From positions 1 to 64,000 of the forward strand of contig JAIOZY010000013.1 in assembly GCA_021740385.1 (NCBI GenBank): a DNA stretch of 64,000 bases. The letters are read 5' to 3'. Source of the DNA: Prolixibacteraceae bacterium (lineage in GTDB: Bacteria; Bacteroidota; Bacteroidia; Bacteroidales; Prolixibacteraceae). A program made the translations under genes and the position numbers. The notes beneath the pieces were generated by a model. That model worked only from the letters and a program-made list of their open reading frames with translations. It was not told the origin of the DNA and did not search any database. This document shows positions 26,123 to 37,400 of this stretch, piece by piece (the stretch's first letter is position 1; every line of letters begins with the position of its first letter).

Positions 26123-26632
26123 ACCCATTTTTTTTTGTTTTCTTTCATGTTATTGACAATTATCTAATTAAGAAATCGGCATGACTGATTTGTGAAATTT
26201 ATTTCGTAGTCAGTTCTTATATTTTGCATAAATAAAGCAGGACATAAAAAACAATATGCATATTTATCATAGGTAATGGCAATGAAAAACCCAATTTCTT
26301 CATTAATCTCTATTTCTTTGAAGTTGATTGCAATCGAATGGATGTGAAGTAATCTGTTAAATGGTTGTCCTTCTCCCGGGCTTTGAGGAAAATATGTCTA
26401 AAATAAAAAATGTAAGGAGGCTTGGGTAAGGCCTTCTTTTTTTTACACAATTGAGATACATGAAAAGAGCAAATTCCGAATGACCAATATTTGATGATTT
26501 TTTTACTACGTCCTGACAAGCTGGGTTGAAGGATTATCTGGCAAGAGGAGGCGGAAAATGAAAAGATGACAATTGGAAATATTGATACACCGGTTTATTG
26601 AGTTGATCGTATATACAGCGGGATTCATTTTG
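26123..26632. other. Gene-free region after the hybrid regulator
   Basis: About 500 bases without a credible gene, between the regulator (+) and the SusD gene (-). The only structures noted are the hairpin at 26414-26444 and the terminator at 26633-26668. Confidence 0.5.
26414..26444 (+). terminator. Rho-independent terminator-like hairpin with T8 tail
   Basis: AAGGAGGC, a short loop, then GCCTTCTT running into a T-run. One G-T wobble is in the stem. It faces the plus strand, about 290 bases after the regulator stop, so the regulator transcript would have a long untranslated tail unless another unit lies between. Confidence 0.55.
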
Positions 26633-26668
26633 CAAAAAAAAACCTACCGGATTTTTCCCGATAGGTTT
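26633..26668 (-). terminator. Rho-independent terminator of the SusCD operon
   Basis: Read on the minus strand: AAACCTATCGGG, a six-base loop, CCGGTAGGTTT, then eight Ts. It lies 45 bases after the last SusD gene and closes the operon that starts near 39866. Confidence 0.85.
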
Positions 26669-26712
26669 CAAAATCTATGAAATTAAAACATTGAAGTTTT
26701 TGTGGTTTTCTG

Positions 26713-28167
26713 CTATTTTTCAAAAGGCAGATACCAGTTCTCTTCGTTATTAAGTTGTTCTTTAATTTTATTGGCCATTGCCTGGTCGGAGAACTTTGCC
26801 GCAACCCTGTTGGCCAGGTAGGCATTTCCCCTTCGGCGGGCAACGCGCATGAGGTCGAACCATCGTTTTCCCTCGAAAGCAAGTTCCATGGCCCGTTCTT
26901 CAATAATTAAATCTTCAATGTAATTGACCCGGTCAACACCATCGGGAACCGATCGCTCGTCGAGGTAAACACGCCCCCTGATCCCTATGTTGTAACCCCA
27001 GCCGGTATAGTCGTTATACCCGTCGTTTAAAAGGGCCAGTGCAATATCCGACGATCCTGTCCGGTTAAGAGCTTCAGCTAAAAGCAAATGAATGTCGGCT
27101 GCACGGTACAGGATGATGTCTGAACTAAAATCCTCAAATTCAAGGTTGTACTTGTTTACAAAATGGTCTCCGTTTATGGTGTCGTACGAAACGCCTAAAC
27201 CCCGGTATTCGTCACCATCGTTGTCATCCTGCATCTCGAAAAGGTTCGTAATTATTCCTGATGGTTTTGCAATGTAATCATATTCATAACCGTACCATCT
27301 TTCAATGGGGTTTGGCTGGCTCTCGTTAAACGAAAACGGCACGGCAACCATTACTTCGCTTTTCTGGTACGCCGAATTAATGAATATTTCCTGCCAGGAA
27401 TCCCTGAGGTAATTTCGGCTGATTTTGTAAATGTTCTCATCGTTTTCAAACCCCTCTATGGCCATTTGAAGGTAGGTAACCGCGTTGGGATAATCCTGTT
27501 TTTCGAGATAAATATCACCAATTAACGCTTTGTTATACATGGATAGAATGGCCGGTTGTTGGTTTTCGTCGAGGTAATCGATGTCCAGATAAGGCAGCAG
27601 GTGGTTTATTAATGTATCAAGAATAACGGTTCGTGGTAAATAATTCAATTCATTGGCCAATTCGGGCATGTTGTCTTCCAGTAAAGCGGCTTCACCATAT
27701 AGCCTGGCGATGGTAAAATAGGCCCACGACCTGATCCCGACAAGGTTTCCTTTAAATACTTTAATATCAATATCGGTAATGTCCTGATCTTTTGACGCAA
27801 TACTGTCGATGTACAACAAGGCTTCATTGGCATTGATTACAACCTGGTAAAACACCGATGGGTCAATGTACGGATTTTCTTTGCCAATGTTGTGGTTGTT
27901 AATATCCTGCCAGTATAAACCTACGTTTTCATTAACCGTGGTCAGGTCGGCCATAAGCTCATTGGTAAAAACCATTTGAGGAGCAACATCCCTTAAAATT
28001 GCCAGTGCTGCCTGGCACGATATTTCGGCTTCCTGCATCGAATTATAATGCTGGTCGGGTGTTATCCGGTCGCTTGGAATCTCGTTGAAAAAATCTTCGG
28101 TACAACCTCCAATTATCAGGATAGTCATTAATTGGATGGCAATCCATTTGAATTTATTTTTCATCAT
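26713..28167 (-). CDS. SusD/RagB-like glycan-binding lipoprotein (pair 2)
   Basis: 484 residues with a lipoprotein signal (LMTILIIGGC) followed by the family start TEDFFNEIPSDRITPDQHY. Helical TPR-like segments, a C-terminal VDRVNYIEDLIIEERAMELAFEGKRW-type stretch and the closing NNEENWYLPFEK are standard for SusD. It should sit on the cell surface as the lid over its SusC partner and help capture xylan fragments. It begins 29 bases after that SusC gene and is the last gene before a strong terminator. Confidence 0.95.
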   Translation of the reverse strand: MMKNKFKWIAIQLMTILIIGGCTEDFFNEIPSDRITPDQHYNSMQEAEISCQAALAILRDVAPQMVFTNELMADLTTVNENVGLYWQDINNHNIGKENPYIDPSVFYQVVINANEALLYIDSIASKDQDITDIDIKVFKGNLVGIRSWAYFTIARLYGEAALLEDNMPELANELNYLPRTVILDTLINHLLPYLDIDYLDENQQPAILSMYNKALIGDIYLEKQDYPNAVTYLQMAIEGFENDENIYKISRNYLRDSWQEIFINSAYQKSEVMVAVPFSFNESQPNPIERWYGYEYDYIAKPSGIITNLFEMQDDNDGDEYRGLGVSYDTINGDHFVNKYNLEFEDFSSDIILYRAADIHLLLAEALNRTGSSDIALALLNDGYNDYTGWGYNIGIRGRVYLDERSVPDGVDRVNYIEDLIIEERAMELAFEGKRWFDLMRVARRRGNAYLANRVAAKFSDQAMANKIKEQLNNEENWYLPFEK

Positions 28168-28196
28168 AATCGTAATATTTCCATTAACATTAATAC

Positions 28197-31100
28197 TTAC
28201 AGGCCTAATTTAAGGCCAATTACAACCATTTTTGGCTGAGGCATTTTTCCATAATCATTACTTAGGTACAACGGATCGTTATACAGCATGAACTCGGGAT
28301 CCAATCCGGAGTAGGATGTAATTGTGAAAAGATTGGTAGCCGTGAGATAAATGGTCAGGTTTTCGAACAACCGGCTCGTTGCGGGATAATCGTAACTGAT
28401 CGTCAGGTTGTTTAAACGGGCATAATCGCCTTTTTCAAGCCAACGATCGGAGAATACGCTATTGCCGTAATAATCGCCGATTGATATTCCGGGAACCGAA
28501 GTGTTGGTATTATCTGTTGTCCATCGGTCGGTTACTGTTTTTTGCTGGTTGAAGCCAAACGTCATCGACTGTCCTAACTTGTTTATATGGCTGTAAACAT
28601 CGTTACCCGCGCTGAATGAAAAGTTGGCTTTGATTTTAAAATTGCCAAATTCAAGCGAAGTACATAGACCTCCAAATACGGGCGAAATAGGGCTTCCGAT
28701 AATGGTTTTGTCTTTATTGTTAATCACCTTGTTCCCGTCGCGGTCAATATAGCGTATGTCGCCTGCTTTTCCTTTTTGCCCGTTGGGGCCGGTGTATTGT
28801 GATGCTTCACCATCGTCATTGAAAATGCCGTCGGTTTGCAAACCATAATATGAATACAACGGTTCACCCGCTTTGGTTACAAGGCTAACACCTTCTACCT
28901 GGTGCACAATCATGTTTTCGTCTTCAGAAATGAAATCAAGCGAAGTAACTTCATTATTGATGTAGGAGAGATTACAGCCAAGGTTCCATGTAAGGCGGCC
29001 AAATTGCTTGCGGAAACTGAAAGAAAACTCGGCCCCCATGTTTTGCAGGGCACCGGCATTGCTGTAATAGCTTGTGTACCCGTAAGCAGGCGGTATGGCC
29101 TGCCGGGTTATGAGGTTGTTTACAGAAGCATTAAAAACGTTAACCGAAAAATTCAACGTTTGCCGTAACAATGCAGCGTCGATACCAACATTTATGGTGG
29201 TTTGCCTTTCCATCTCCATGTCGGGGTTTGGCACCGATTCACGAACAGCAACACTCATGTCGTTCAGCTTTAAGCCCCTGTAATACAGGTGGCAGTAGTC
29301 GTATGCAAAATTGTTCATGTTGCCCGTTTGGCTGAATGAAGCCCTTATTTTCAGGTCGTCGAGCCAGGTTTTACCGGCAAGAAAAGGTTCCGATGATAAG
29401 CGCCATGCACCGGTAACCGATGGGAAAAAATTGTACCGCGAGCGGGAATTCATGGCTGAAGTTGCATCGTACGACAGTGCTGCCGACAGGTAATACTTGC
29501 TTTGGTAATTGTAATCGGCTGTAGCATAATACGAAACCCACTTTACAACCCTGTTTTCGCCGTTAATGGTTCTTAGCTCCTGGTTGCTTGCCCCTTGTCC
29601 AAGGCTTTTAAAGTCATCGGTTGTTGAATTCAGGTCGGTGGCTTTGTCGTATTCAAAAGTATTTTGAACATACCGGTGACCAACCTTCACATCAAGGTCA
29701 CTTTTGTTGTTAAATGATTTCTGGTATTGCACCTGGTTCTGGTTTTGGGTCGAACGAAATTCATTAACCATTGCACGCATCGTGTTATAGGCCGAGTCAA
29801 TCCGGCTAAGCCCCACATCGGGGATGAAAACATTGTCGCGCGAATTGTTGAAATTGATGCCAACAAATGTTGATACTGAAAGGTTCTTTGTAAAACTGTA
29901 TTCACCTTTTACCGATGTGATAAAATGATAATTCCGATTGGTTGCTTCTACATTATTCACAATAGCTGTAGGGTTACTAATGTTAAAAGCGCCAATATCA
30001 TCGATATAATCAAGTTCTTTGCCATTGGCATCAATTTTCATGGGCGACATTAGCGGCGACTTTATCTGGGCTGCCAATATCGGGTTGGTTGACACATTGT
30101 AACCCTGCTCCATTAAATACGAGTCGGCAAGTGACAATTTGGTGTTGGGAGAAATCGTGAATTTGTCTGAAATATTCACTTTCCCGTTTATACGTACGTT
30201 AAACCTGTTATAATGGGTGTTTTTCAATATTCCATCGTGTATCAGGTAACCGGTGGAAATGTTATAGGTTGCAATATTATCGCCCCCTTTCAGGAATAGA
30301 TGGTATTTTTGCACAACCCCGGGCTGGTATATTTCGTTTTGCCAATCGGTGTTGTTATTATACCGGTAATACTCCTCGGTATTCTCTTCGGAATTTAAAA
30401 ACGAATATTTTGAGTTGATCTGGTCTTCAGATAAGCCCGATTTGCTTAATTGATCGTTAAAAAGATTCCTGAATTCACCTGCATCAAGCAACGACTGCCT
30501 TTTGGGCGAAAACGCGATACCACCGTATGCGTTAAACACAATGCTGCTGCTTGTTTCCCCTTTCTGTTCGGAGTTAATGTATATAACCCCGTTTGAGCCG
30601 TTTGAGCCAAGATATGAGTTCCCATCGTTAAAAACAGAAACACTTTCTATATCGTCAACATCAACAAGGTCGAACGGATTATGTGAAAAACCATCTATGG
30701 CGCTGTATTTCGCATAATGGATTGGATGAATCATTTCATCAACAATTACCAAAGGTTCATTATGGCCATACAATGAAGACAAACCCCGCATAGCAATGAA
30801 GCCTTTACTGCCTGGCATCCCTGATCCCATGATTATTTGCGTGCCTTGTAATTTTCCCTGAAGTACCTGGTCGAGCGAGCTGTTGGCTTTTTGAACCAGG
30901 TCACTTGCAACCACGTACGATCCGGATTGTATCATATCACGGCGGGCAACACTGCCCAAAGGCGTTGAAATTTCGTCATCAATCGACATGTACTTTTCGT
31001 CAACCATGAAAATGGTCAGTTTGGTACGGCCGTTTAATTCAATAATTCGTGTGGTGAAACCCGGAATTTGTGCGACCAGCAAAGCATAAGGGTCGTTTAC

Positions 31101-31310
31101 TGTAATATCGAATTCTCCATTTTTGTCGGTACTTGTATTTTCCCCTGCTACCGATATCAGTACCGATTCAAGCGGCACATTAAGGGTGGCTTCTTTCACA
31201 ACCCCCGAAACCTTGAAAGGATCCTGTGCAAACAACGATGAGGTAAACAAAAGCCCTGAAACCAGTAAAAAGAGAAATGACTTGACTATATATTTTATCA
31301 TCTTGATCAT
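28197..31310 (-). CDS. SusC/RagA-like TonB-dependent transporter (pair 2)
   Basis: 1037 residues: signal peptide (SFLFLLVSGLLFTSSLFAQ), a carboxypeptidase-regulatory-like domain at about 33-110, plug at about 120-250 (ANSSLDQVLQGKLQG, IAMRGLSSLYGHNEPLVIVD), then a large beta-barrel ending in PQPKMVVIGLKLGL. The plug differs from the canonical SusC form: the usual ARDAASTAIYG-like block is replaced by VFNDGNSYLGSNGSNGVIYI. It imports oligosaccharides across the outer membrane using TonB energy. It is sandwiched between the fasciclin gene (16 bases upstream) and its SusD gene, in one operon. Confidence 0.93.
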   Translation of the reverse strand: MIKMIKYIVKSFLFLLVSGLLFTSSLFAQDPFKVSGVVKEATLNVPLESVLISVAGENTSTDKNGEFDITVNDPYALLVAQIPGFTTRIIELNGRTKLTIFMVDEKYMSIDDEISTPLGSVARRDMIQSGSYVVASDLVQKANSSLDQVLQGKLQGTQIIMGSGMPGSKGFIAMRGLSSLYGHNEPLVIVDEMIHPIHYAKYSAIDGFSHNPFDLVDVDDIESVSVFNDGNSYLGSNGSNGVIYINSEQKGETSSSIVFNAYGGIAFSPKRQSLLDAGEFRNLFNDQLSKSGLSEDQINSKYSFLNSEENTEEYYRYNNNTDWQNEIYQPGVVQKYHLFLKGGDNIATYNISTGYLIHDGILKNTHYNRFNVRINGKVNISDKFTISPNTKLSLADSYLMEQGYNVSTNPILAAQIKSPLMSPMKIDANGKELDYIDDIGAFNISNPTAIVNNVEATNRNYHFITSVKGEYSFTKNLSVSTFVGINFNNSRDNVFIPDVGLSRIDSAYNTMRAMVNEFRSTQNQNQVQYQKSFNNKSDLDVKVGHRYVQNTFEYDKATDLNSTTDDFKSLGQGASNQELRTINGENRVVKWVSYYATADYNYQSKYYLSAALSYDATSAMNSRSRYNFFPSVTGAWRLSSEPFLAGKTWLDDLKIRASFSQTGNMNNFAYDYCHLYYRGLKLNDMSVAVRESVPNPDMEMERQTTINVGIDAALLRQTLNFSVNVFNASVNNLITRQAIPPAYGYTSYYSNAGALQNMGAEFSFSFRKQFGRLTWNLGCNLSYINNEVTSLDFISEDENMIVHQVEGVSLVTKAGEPLYSYYGLQTDGIFNDDGEASQYTGPNGQKGKAGDIRYIDRDGNKVINNKDKTIIGSPISPVFGGLCTSLEFGNFKIKANFSFSAGNDVYSHINKLGQSMTFGFNQQKTVTDRWTTDNTNTSVPGISIGDYYGNSVFSDRWLEKGDYARLNNLTISYDYPATSRLFENLTIYLTATNLFTITSYSGLDPEFMLYNDPLYLSNDYGKMPQPKMVVIGLKLGL

Positions 31311-31326
31311 ATTTTTTAATTAAGTA

Positions 31327-32838
31327 TTATTCTTTGGGTTTAAAAGTTAGCCGGTCCCACATGATGATTCCCGGGTAAACCGTCTTTACTTTCACAACAT
31401 GTTCCTGTGTAGTGGTCCAGTTTACATCACAAATATATATTTCAGCTGTTTCGAAGGCATCGTTTAAAACAATCACATTGTCAACTTTTACCCCATCGAA
31501 ATAAAAGATAACATTTGCACGGTTCCCTCCTTTTTTAAAGTATCCGTATACTTCGTAGTTGCCGCGGGTTACCCTCGGCATGGTTATCTCTAGTGTCCAG
31601 TATCCTTCGGGCATAGTGAGGCAATCTTCATTTACAAAACCGGTTCCCTGGTATTTGCACCAGTATTGCATGTAATCGCCTTTCCATTTTATTTTAGCAA
31701 AACCGTTTTCACCATCGTAAAAGTTTCTTACCGAGCCGTCGACACCGTAAAAGTCGGTCTCTTCCAGCTCGGGAAACGTGGTGGTGTCGAAAATGAATTC
31801 ACGCTCAACGGGTGGTTGTACCGGCAAAAGTTGGTCTATTGCATGAATTACCCCGTTTTTGGTTGGAATGTTCGAATACCTGTCGATAAATGTTGTTACA
31901 ATGCTGTCTTCTTCATCGGGATTAATCTCGAAGTAGTTGCCAACGTCGAAGTTCACGTAGTTATTTCGCGATATTACCCAATATATGCCGGGCATTATAT
32001 CGGTCATGTAATACGTTTTTTCCAAACAGTGGTAAACCATGTATTCATAAAAGCCATTGTCGGTTTCATCAATATTGCCGTTGCCGTCGTCGTATCTGGC
32101 AACCAGGTCTTCAGCCGAAAATATTCCGTTTTGGTTAAAAATGGAATCAGGTACGGCCAAAATGGTGTACCTCACGCGCGCGGTTGTTACACCATAAGGT
32201 ATCTCGTTGGTGTCGAGCGTATCTTTCAGCCCGGCCAGTTCTAAGGCTTTTGAAAAAATCGAAAATTCATCGAGTGCCTTTATCGTGGTGTACGTACCAT
32301 CGGTTACCGGGTCAATTACTTTATCAACCTGATGAATAATGCCGTTAGCCACTTCAATGTCCCGGTTAATAATTGTTGATTTTTTATTGATGATTATATC
32401 AATACCGGAAAATTCGGATACGAGGTAGTCGCCCAGGGCATTCTTTTCACTTAAACAGCCATTGCCAAAATTGTTGGTCGATATTTCGGCGGCAACCACA
32501 TGGTTCCTGATAATTTGCATCAATTCATCATCGCTGAAATCGTTGTAGGAGCTTTTGCCTTTTGATTCGTAATAGGTCTGAAAGGCATCGTTGTCGGCCA
32601 GGAAAAGTGTGAAGGGCCCACGTGTGCTCAAAATACCATCCATATCAACCTTTTTGGTTATTTCGAGAAAATCGCTGAATTTGTTGGCCGAATCTGCTTC
32701 AATGTATTCCATTATTTGCAGCATTTCCTGGTCTTTTGCCCACATTTCTGGTTCATCTTTACACGTGACAAAAACAATTCCGGGCAATACAAGCAGGAAT
32801 AACACGATATATTTATTAATTAATTCTTTGCTTTTCAT
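31327..32838 (-). CDS. Fasciclin-domain lipoprotein of SusCD pair 2
   Basis: 503 residues with a lipoprotein signal (LFLLVLPGIVFVTC). Two fasciclin domains follow: about 40-185 (GPFTLFLADNDAFQTYY, then IEVANGIIHQVDKVIDP) and about 190-350 (YTILAVPDSIFNQ, then TKNGVIHAIDQLLPV). The C-terminal region of about 140 residues looks like a beta-sandwich carbohydrate-binding or Ig-like module (GNYEVYGYFKKGGNRANVIF). Fasciclin domains mediate adhesion or binding. Its place directly between SusD of pair 1 and SusC of pair 2 suggests a surface glycan-binding protein of the complex. Confidence 0.88.
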   Translation of the reverse strand: MKSKELINKYIVLFLLVLPGIVFVTCKDEPEMWAKDQEMLQIMEYIEADSANKFSDFLEITKKVDMDGILSTRGPFTLFLADNDAFQTYYESKGKSSYNDFSDDELMQIIRNHVVAAEISTNNFGNGCLSEKNALGDYLVSEFSGIDIIINKKSTIINRDIEVANGIIHQVDKVIDPVTDGTYTTIKALDEFSIFSKALELAGLKDTLDTNEIPYGVTTARVRYTILAVPDSIFNQNGIFSAEDLVARYDDGNGNIDETDNGFYEYMVYHCLEKTYYMTDIMPGIYWVISRNNYVNFDVGNYFEINPDEEDSIVTTFIDRYSNIPTKNGVIHAIDQLLPVQPPVEREFIFDTTTFPELEETDFYGVDGSVRNFYDGENGFAKIKWKGDYMQYWCKYQGTGFVNEDCLTMPEGYWTLEITMPRVTRGNYEVYGYFKKGGNRANVIFYFDGVKVDNVIVLNDAFETAEIYICDVNWTTTQEHVVKVKTVYPGIIMWDRLTFKPKE

Positions 32839-32850
32839 ACTTCAAATTTT

Positions 32851-34296
32851 TTAACGGTCGTAATACGGATTCTGTTCTAACAAAGGATTATGATCCAACT
32901 CGGCCTGTGAAATTGGCAGGTAATAGCTCATGGTATCAAGTACCCTCGATTGCAATATGGGCCGTTGCTTTACATCGGCACCCGAAAGTATCATGTTTAC
33001 AATCAAGTATTTGTTTTCAAAATTGTTCTTTTTTGCGAACCGCAGTACATCAAACCAGCGTTTGCCTTCAAGGGCAAACTCTTTGGCACGTTGGTCCATA
33101 ATTACACTTCTGAATTGTTCCAGATCGTTTGCAATGGTCATGGGAGGGAGGGTAGCCCGCTCCAATATTTGATTGATATAGTTGTTCGATTCGGAAAAAT
33201 TTCCAGTTTCGGCAAGCGCTTCTGCTTTTATCAACAAAATGTCGGCATACCGGTAATAAATCATATTCGCATCGCGCTCGTTTGATGTACGTTTGGTCTT
33301 CGGTGTTAAACTCTTGTACTGGTATTTCGAACGCGGATCGGGGTCGCCTTTGCGGATATCCCCTTTCGCGAAAAGTTCCTGTGCGTAAGGTTTCATCGAT
33401 ATCCTGCTTGAACCTACCGGTGGGATGACATTGACATTAAACGGGTTTTCCTCGTTTTCATACGCGTCGTTAAACTGTATTTCGAAAATACTTTCCGGTG
33501 CATTTCCTGGGTAATATAACTCGAACCAGTTATTAGTGCCTTGCAGCCGGAATTTTCCGGAATTGATGATTTCATCGCAAACCCGGATGCATTTTTCGTA
33601 TTGTTCGCTCCACAGGTAAACATCGGCCAGCAAAGCATTTATTGAATATACATTTGCCCGTCCTTTAAATATTTCAGGTGTGCCGGCATATTCATCGCTG
33701 AATGCCGTGGTTTTGGCCTGTAACAAGTCGGTTTCTATTTGCTTTATAATTTCAACTTCGGAATTTTTTGGAATTGAAAAGCTAACGGTATCCGAACTTG
33801 ACGCTTCCAGCACAAGAGGGACTTCTTTCCATACTCTTACCAGGTCGAAATAGCATTTGCTTCGGAGAAACAAAGCTTCGGCTTCGTAGGCCTTTTCTGT
33901 TTTGCTGTCAAAAGTTTCATCGAGCAAAAGAACGTCTTCTGCAAATAATAAAATGGTATTTGCCAGATTGATGGTATTGTAAAAACCGCTCCAATCGATG
34001 CTTCCGTTCGTGGGCAAAATTTCAGACTTGCCAATTCGCTGATAATCGCCAAAAGAGGAAGAAAATTCAATCATGTCGGCCCGTACTTCGCCCCATGCCC
34101 ATAAATCGACACAATTTCTGCCGTAGGCATTGTACATGGCAGCCATAACGGCTGCAACATCTTCTTTTTTCTGCCAAAATTCCTGTTTTACCAATTTGTT
34201 TTCCGGTTCCACATCTAACCATTCGTTACAAGAGGCAAAACCGATTAGAAAAAGGGCAATTAACAGGTAACTTATATGTTTTTTTAAATTTTTCAT
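32851..34296 (-). CDS. SusD/RagB-like glycan-binding lipoprotein (pair 1)
   Basis: About 481 residues from the start at 34296; an upstream ATG at 34320 would add eight residues before the lipoprotein signal. Lipobox in FLIGFASC, then NEWLDVEPENKLVKQEFW, the typical SusD start. The middle has the TPR-like helices (YEAEALFLRSKCYFDLVRVW) and the end has EFALEGKRWFDVLRFAKKNN and ISQAELDHNPLLEQNPYYDR. It forms the lid of the transporter encoded just upstream and lies 13 bases before the next fasciclin gene in the operon. Confidence 0.95.
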   Translation of the reverse strand: MKNLKKHISYLLIALFLIGFASCNEWLDVEPENKLVKQEFWQKKEDVAAVMAAMYNAYGRNCVDLWAWGEVRADMIEFSSSFGDYQRIGKSEILPTNGSIDWSGFYNTINLANTILLFAEDVLLLDETFDSKTEKAYEAEALFLRSKCYFDLVRVWKEVPLVLEASSSDTVSFSIPKNSEVEIIKQIETDLLQAKTTAFSDEYAGTPEIFKGRANVYSINALLADVYLWSEQYEKCIRVCDEIINSGKFRLQGTNNWFELYYPGNAPESIFEIQFNDAYENEENPFNVNVIPPVGSSRISMKPYAQELFAKGDIRKGDPDPRSKYQYKSLTPKTKRTSNERDANMIYYRYADILLIKAEALAETGNFSESNNYINQILERATLPPMTIANDLEQFRSVIMDQRAKEFALEGKRWFDVLRFAKKNNFENKYLIVNMILSGADVKQRPILQSRVLDTMSYYLPISQAELDHNPLLEQNPYYDR

Positions 34297-34408
34297 ACTA
34301 TTATAATTGTTTGTTATCAAAGGTATAGTATGGAACTCGCATGTGTTTTGATCATACTATTGGTTGTAAATATTTTACATGCTCGTTTCATATTGAATAT
34401 GCTTTTTA

Positions 34409-37400
34409 TTAAAACTTAATGTTTAACCCAATTGTAATACGTTTACTTGGCGGTGTGCGGCTGTAGTCACGTGGCAGTGAGGTTGGCCCACCTATACCTA
34501 CCTCGGGGTCTTGTCCCGAGTAATTGGTCCAGGTAAACAGGTTATATGCTGTTCCGTATATTCGAATATCCCGTACTTTTAGCTTGTTGCATATTTTTTT
34601 GCCAAAATTGTAGGATATTGAAGCGGTTTTCAGGCGGAAGTATGATCCGTCTTCAACAAAACGGCTCGACCCCATCCAGTTATAGCCTTTGTTGTACAGT
34701 GCGCGTGGCACATCGGTGCTGTCGCCCAGGCTTCTCCACCGCCAGTTGGTCGCCAGGCTCTGGTTGTCGTGGTTATACATTTTTTCTGTGTCCATCCGGG
34801 TCTGGTTAATGATGTCCTGCCCTAACTTATAGTAGAAGAAAAGGTTTAACGTGAAGTTTTTGTACTGTACACGTGGTCCAAAACCACCCATAATGCTTGG
34901 GTTGTAATCGCCAAGTTCCTTAATGTCGAGTTCATCAATTACGCCATCGAAATTAATATCCCGGTATTTGGCATCGCCCGGCTCAAACTCGTAACCGTTT
35001 GCGCCGTGTATCATGATGAGCTCTTCTTCGCCGGTGATATCATAAACCGGGTTGCCATTGCGGTCTTTTACAACAATGTCGTTGTTATCAACGTAAACCC
35101 CATCGTATAAATAGCCATAAAATGTACCAATGGGCACACCGGGCACAACCCTTATCTTGTAATTGCCGTTGTCGAGCATGTTGCCCGATTCGAGTGAAAA
35201 GTTTTCAGGCAGGCTTAAAACAATGTTTTCGTTGTGCGACATGTTAAAATTGAAGCTGAACTTGAAATCTTTCTGCTCAATAATTTTTGCATCAATCATA
35301 AATTCCCAGCCTTGGTTAAGCATTTCGCCTTCGTTTTGGCTAATGTTTGAATAACCGGTGGTTGTTGGTATTGTGGTATTCCGTAGATACAAGTTATGGG
35401 TTGTTTTCCGGTAAACATCAAATTCAACGTTTACCCGGTTGTTAAACCCCCAAAAGGTTAGGCCGGGACTGAACTGCTCGATGGTTTCCCATTTTAACGA
35501 TGTTAATTCAATGGCATCGGGCCGTACACCGGCTGTGCCCATATAACCGTATTGCGTGCTGGCACTATAAGTGCTGAAATACAAATAATTATCCCTTGGC
35601 GAGTTTCCCGATAACCCCCAACTGCCCCGCAGCTTAAGGTCGTCGATAAAGGTAAGGCCGGCCATGAACGGCTCTTCCGATATACGCCATGCTGCAGTAA
35701 ACATGGGGAAAAATCCAAAACGGCTTTCGCGGCTGAATTTTGAATTTCCTTCGTATCTCGATCCAATGGTTATCAGATATTTGTCGTTGTATTTGTACAT
35801 AGCCTGCAAATAAACTCCCAACGACCTGTAATTGCTCGAACTTGCTGAAAAATAGTTCAAATTTGTTTCACCGGCAGGATCCTGCAAAAAAGGCGATGCC
35901 GATTTGCTGGTTTCTGTTGCATAAAACCGGTCATTTCGTGATTCAGTATCAACCAGACCCTGTATAACCAGTTCGTGATCCATCCCGATAACGGGTGAAT
36001 AGACCAGCTGGTTTCGGGTTGTTACGGCCGAATTTTTACCGTACGATTCCCTCGCCTTGTTGGTGCTGCTGCTGTTGTAATCGTAACCCAGGGCTTCGTA
36101 GGGAAGGAACGAAGAGGTTTTTGAATCGGAAATATCCATGGTTATTGTACCATCGTAAACCAAATTAGGAAGAATATTATACCTTATTGAAAAAGCTGCC
36201 CTGGTATTGTCTTGCAGGGTTTTGTTTGAAGCCAAATTAACTACAGCTACAGGATTAAACATTGACGTACCAAAGCCTTGTATTGTTTCAAGAGGTGTAA
36301 AATATGAATCAAGTTGGTTACCCAATGTATCCATTTCATAAACCGACATGTTTGGCATTTTAGTATATGCTTTTGACCGGACATCGTTTGTCCATGAAAG
36401 CCCGTCAATGTCATACGATGCATCCCTGTCGTAACGGGTGAACATGATATCGGTACGTAGCCTGATTTTTGTCGATAAATCGTAATCGAGTGATGTACTG
36501 ACATTTAATTTTTTCAACCCGGTGCCTATTGTTGTGCCTTTCTCGTCCTGGTAGGCCAGTGACATTTTGTACCTCGATTTTTCACCGCCGCCCCGCACCG
36601 AAAAGTTATGGTCCATAACGTAGCCAATCTGGGTAATTTCTTCAATCCAGTTGGTGTTTTGCGAAAAATTGTGGTAGTGTTCCCAGGTTGGGTCAAAATC
36701 GATTTCGGCGCTTACTAAGCTGCCATCGGCATTGGTGTCGTCGAACCATTCGCCGGCATCGTTGTTAAAGTGTTCTTCTTTAATCAGGCGTGCATAACCG
36801 GCACCATCTAGCATGGGTATCGGGTCGGGTTCCTGTGCACGAGTGAACTTTACGGAATATTCAAACATGGGTTTTGACTTTGTTCCGCGTTTGGTCTGTA
36901 TCATGAGTACACCGTTTGCCGCTTTTGAGCCGTAAATGGCCGTAGATGCAGCATCTTTCAATACTTCGATCGATTCTATATCCTCGGGGCTCACATCAAT
37001 CAAATTACCAAATTGTTCGATGTTCGCGCTGGCAAAATCAAAATCGGATGCAATTGAAGTGGTGTAGGGAATACCGTTTACAACAATGAGCGGTTCGTTG
37101 TTGGCATTCAATGTTGCGGTACCCCGAATACGGATATTCAGTCCGGCACCGGGGTCGCCCGATACGGCTGTAATATCCACGTTGCTGATACGTCCCTGCA
37201 GCATCTCTTCAACCGTGGTTGTTTGTGCCACTTTAAGTTCTTCAAATTCGAGACGGGAAATGGCCGTGGCACGATCCCTGATAGAGGTTACACCATCGTT
37301 ACCCATTTTTTCGCCCATAACAACCACCTCTCCGAGTCCGGTGGTTTCTTCATCAAGTACAATGTCGAATCGGGTTTTATCGCCAACAGTGAAAACTTTA

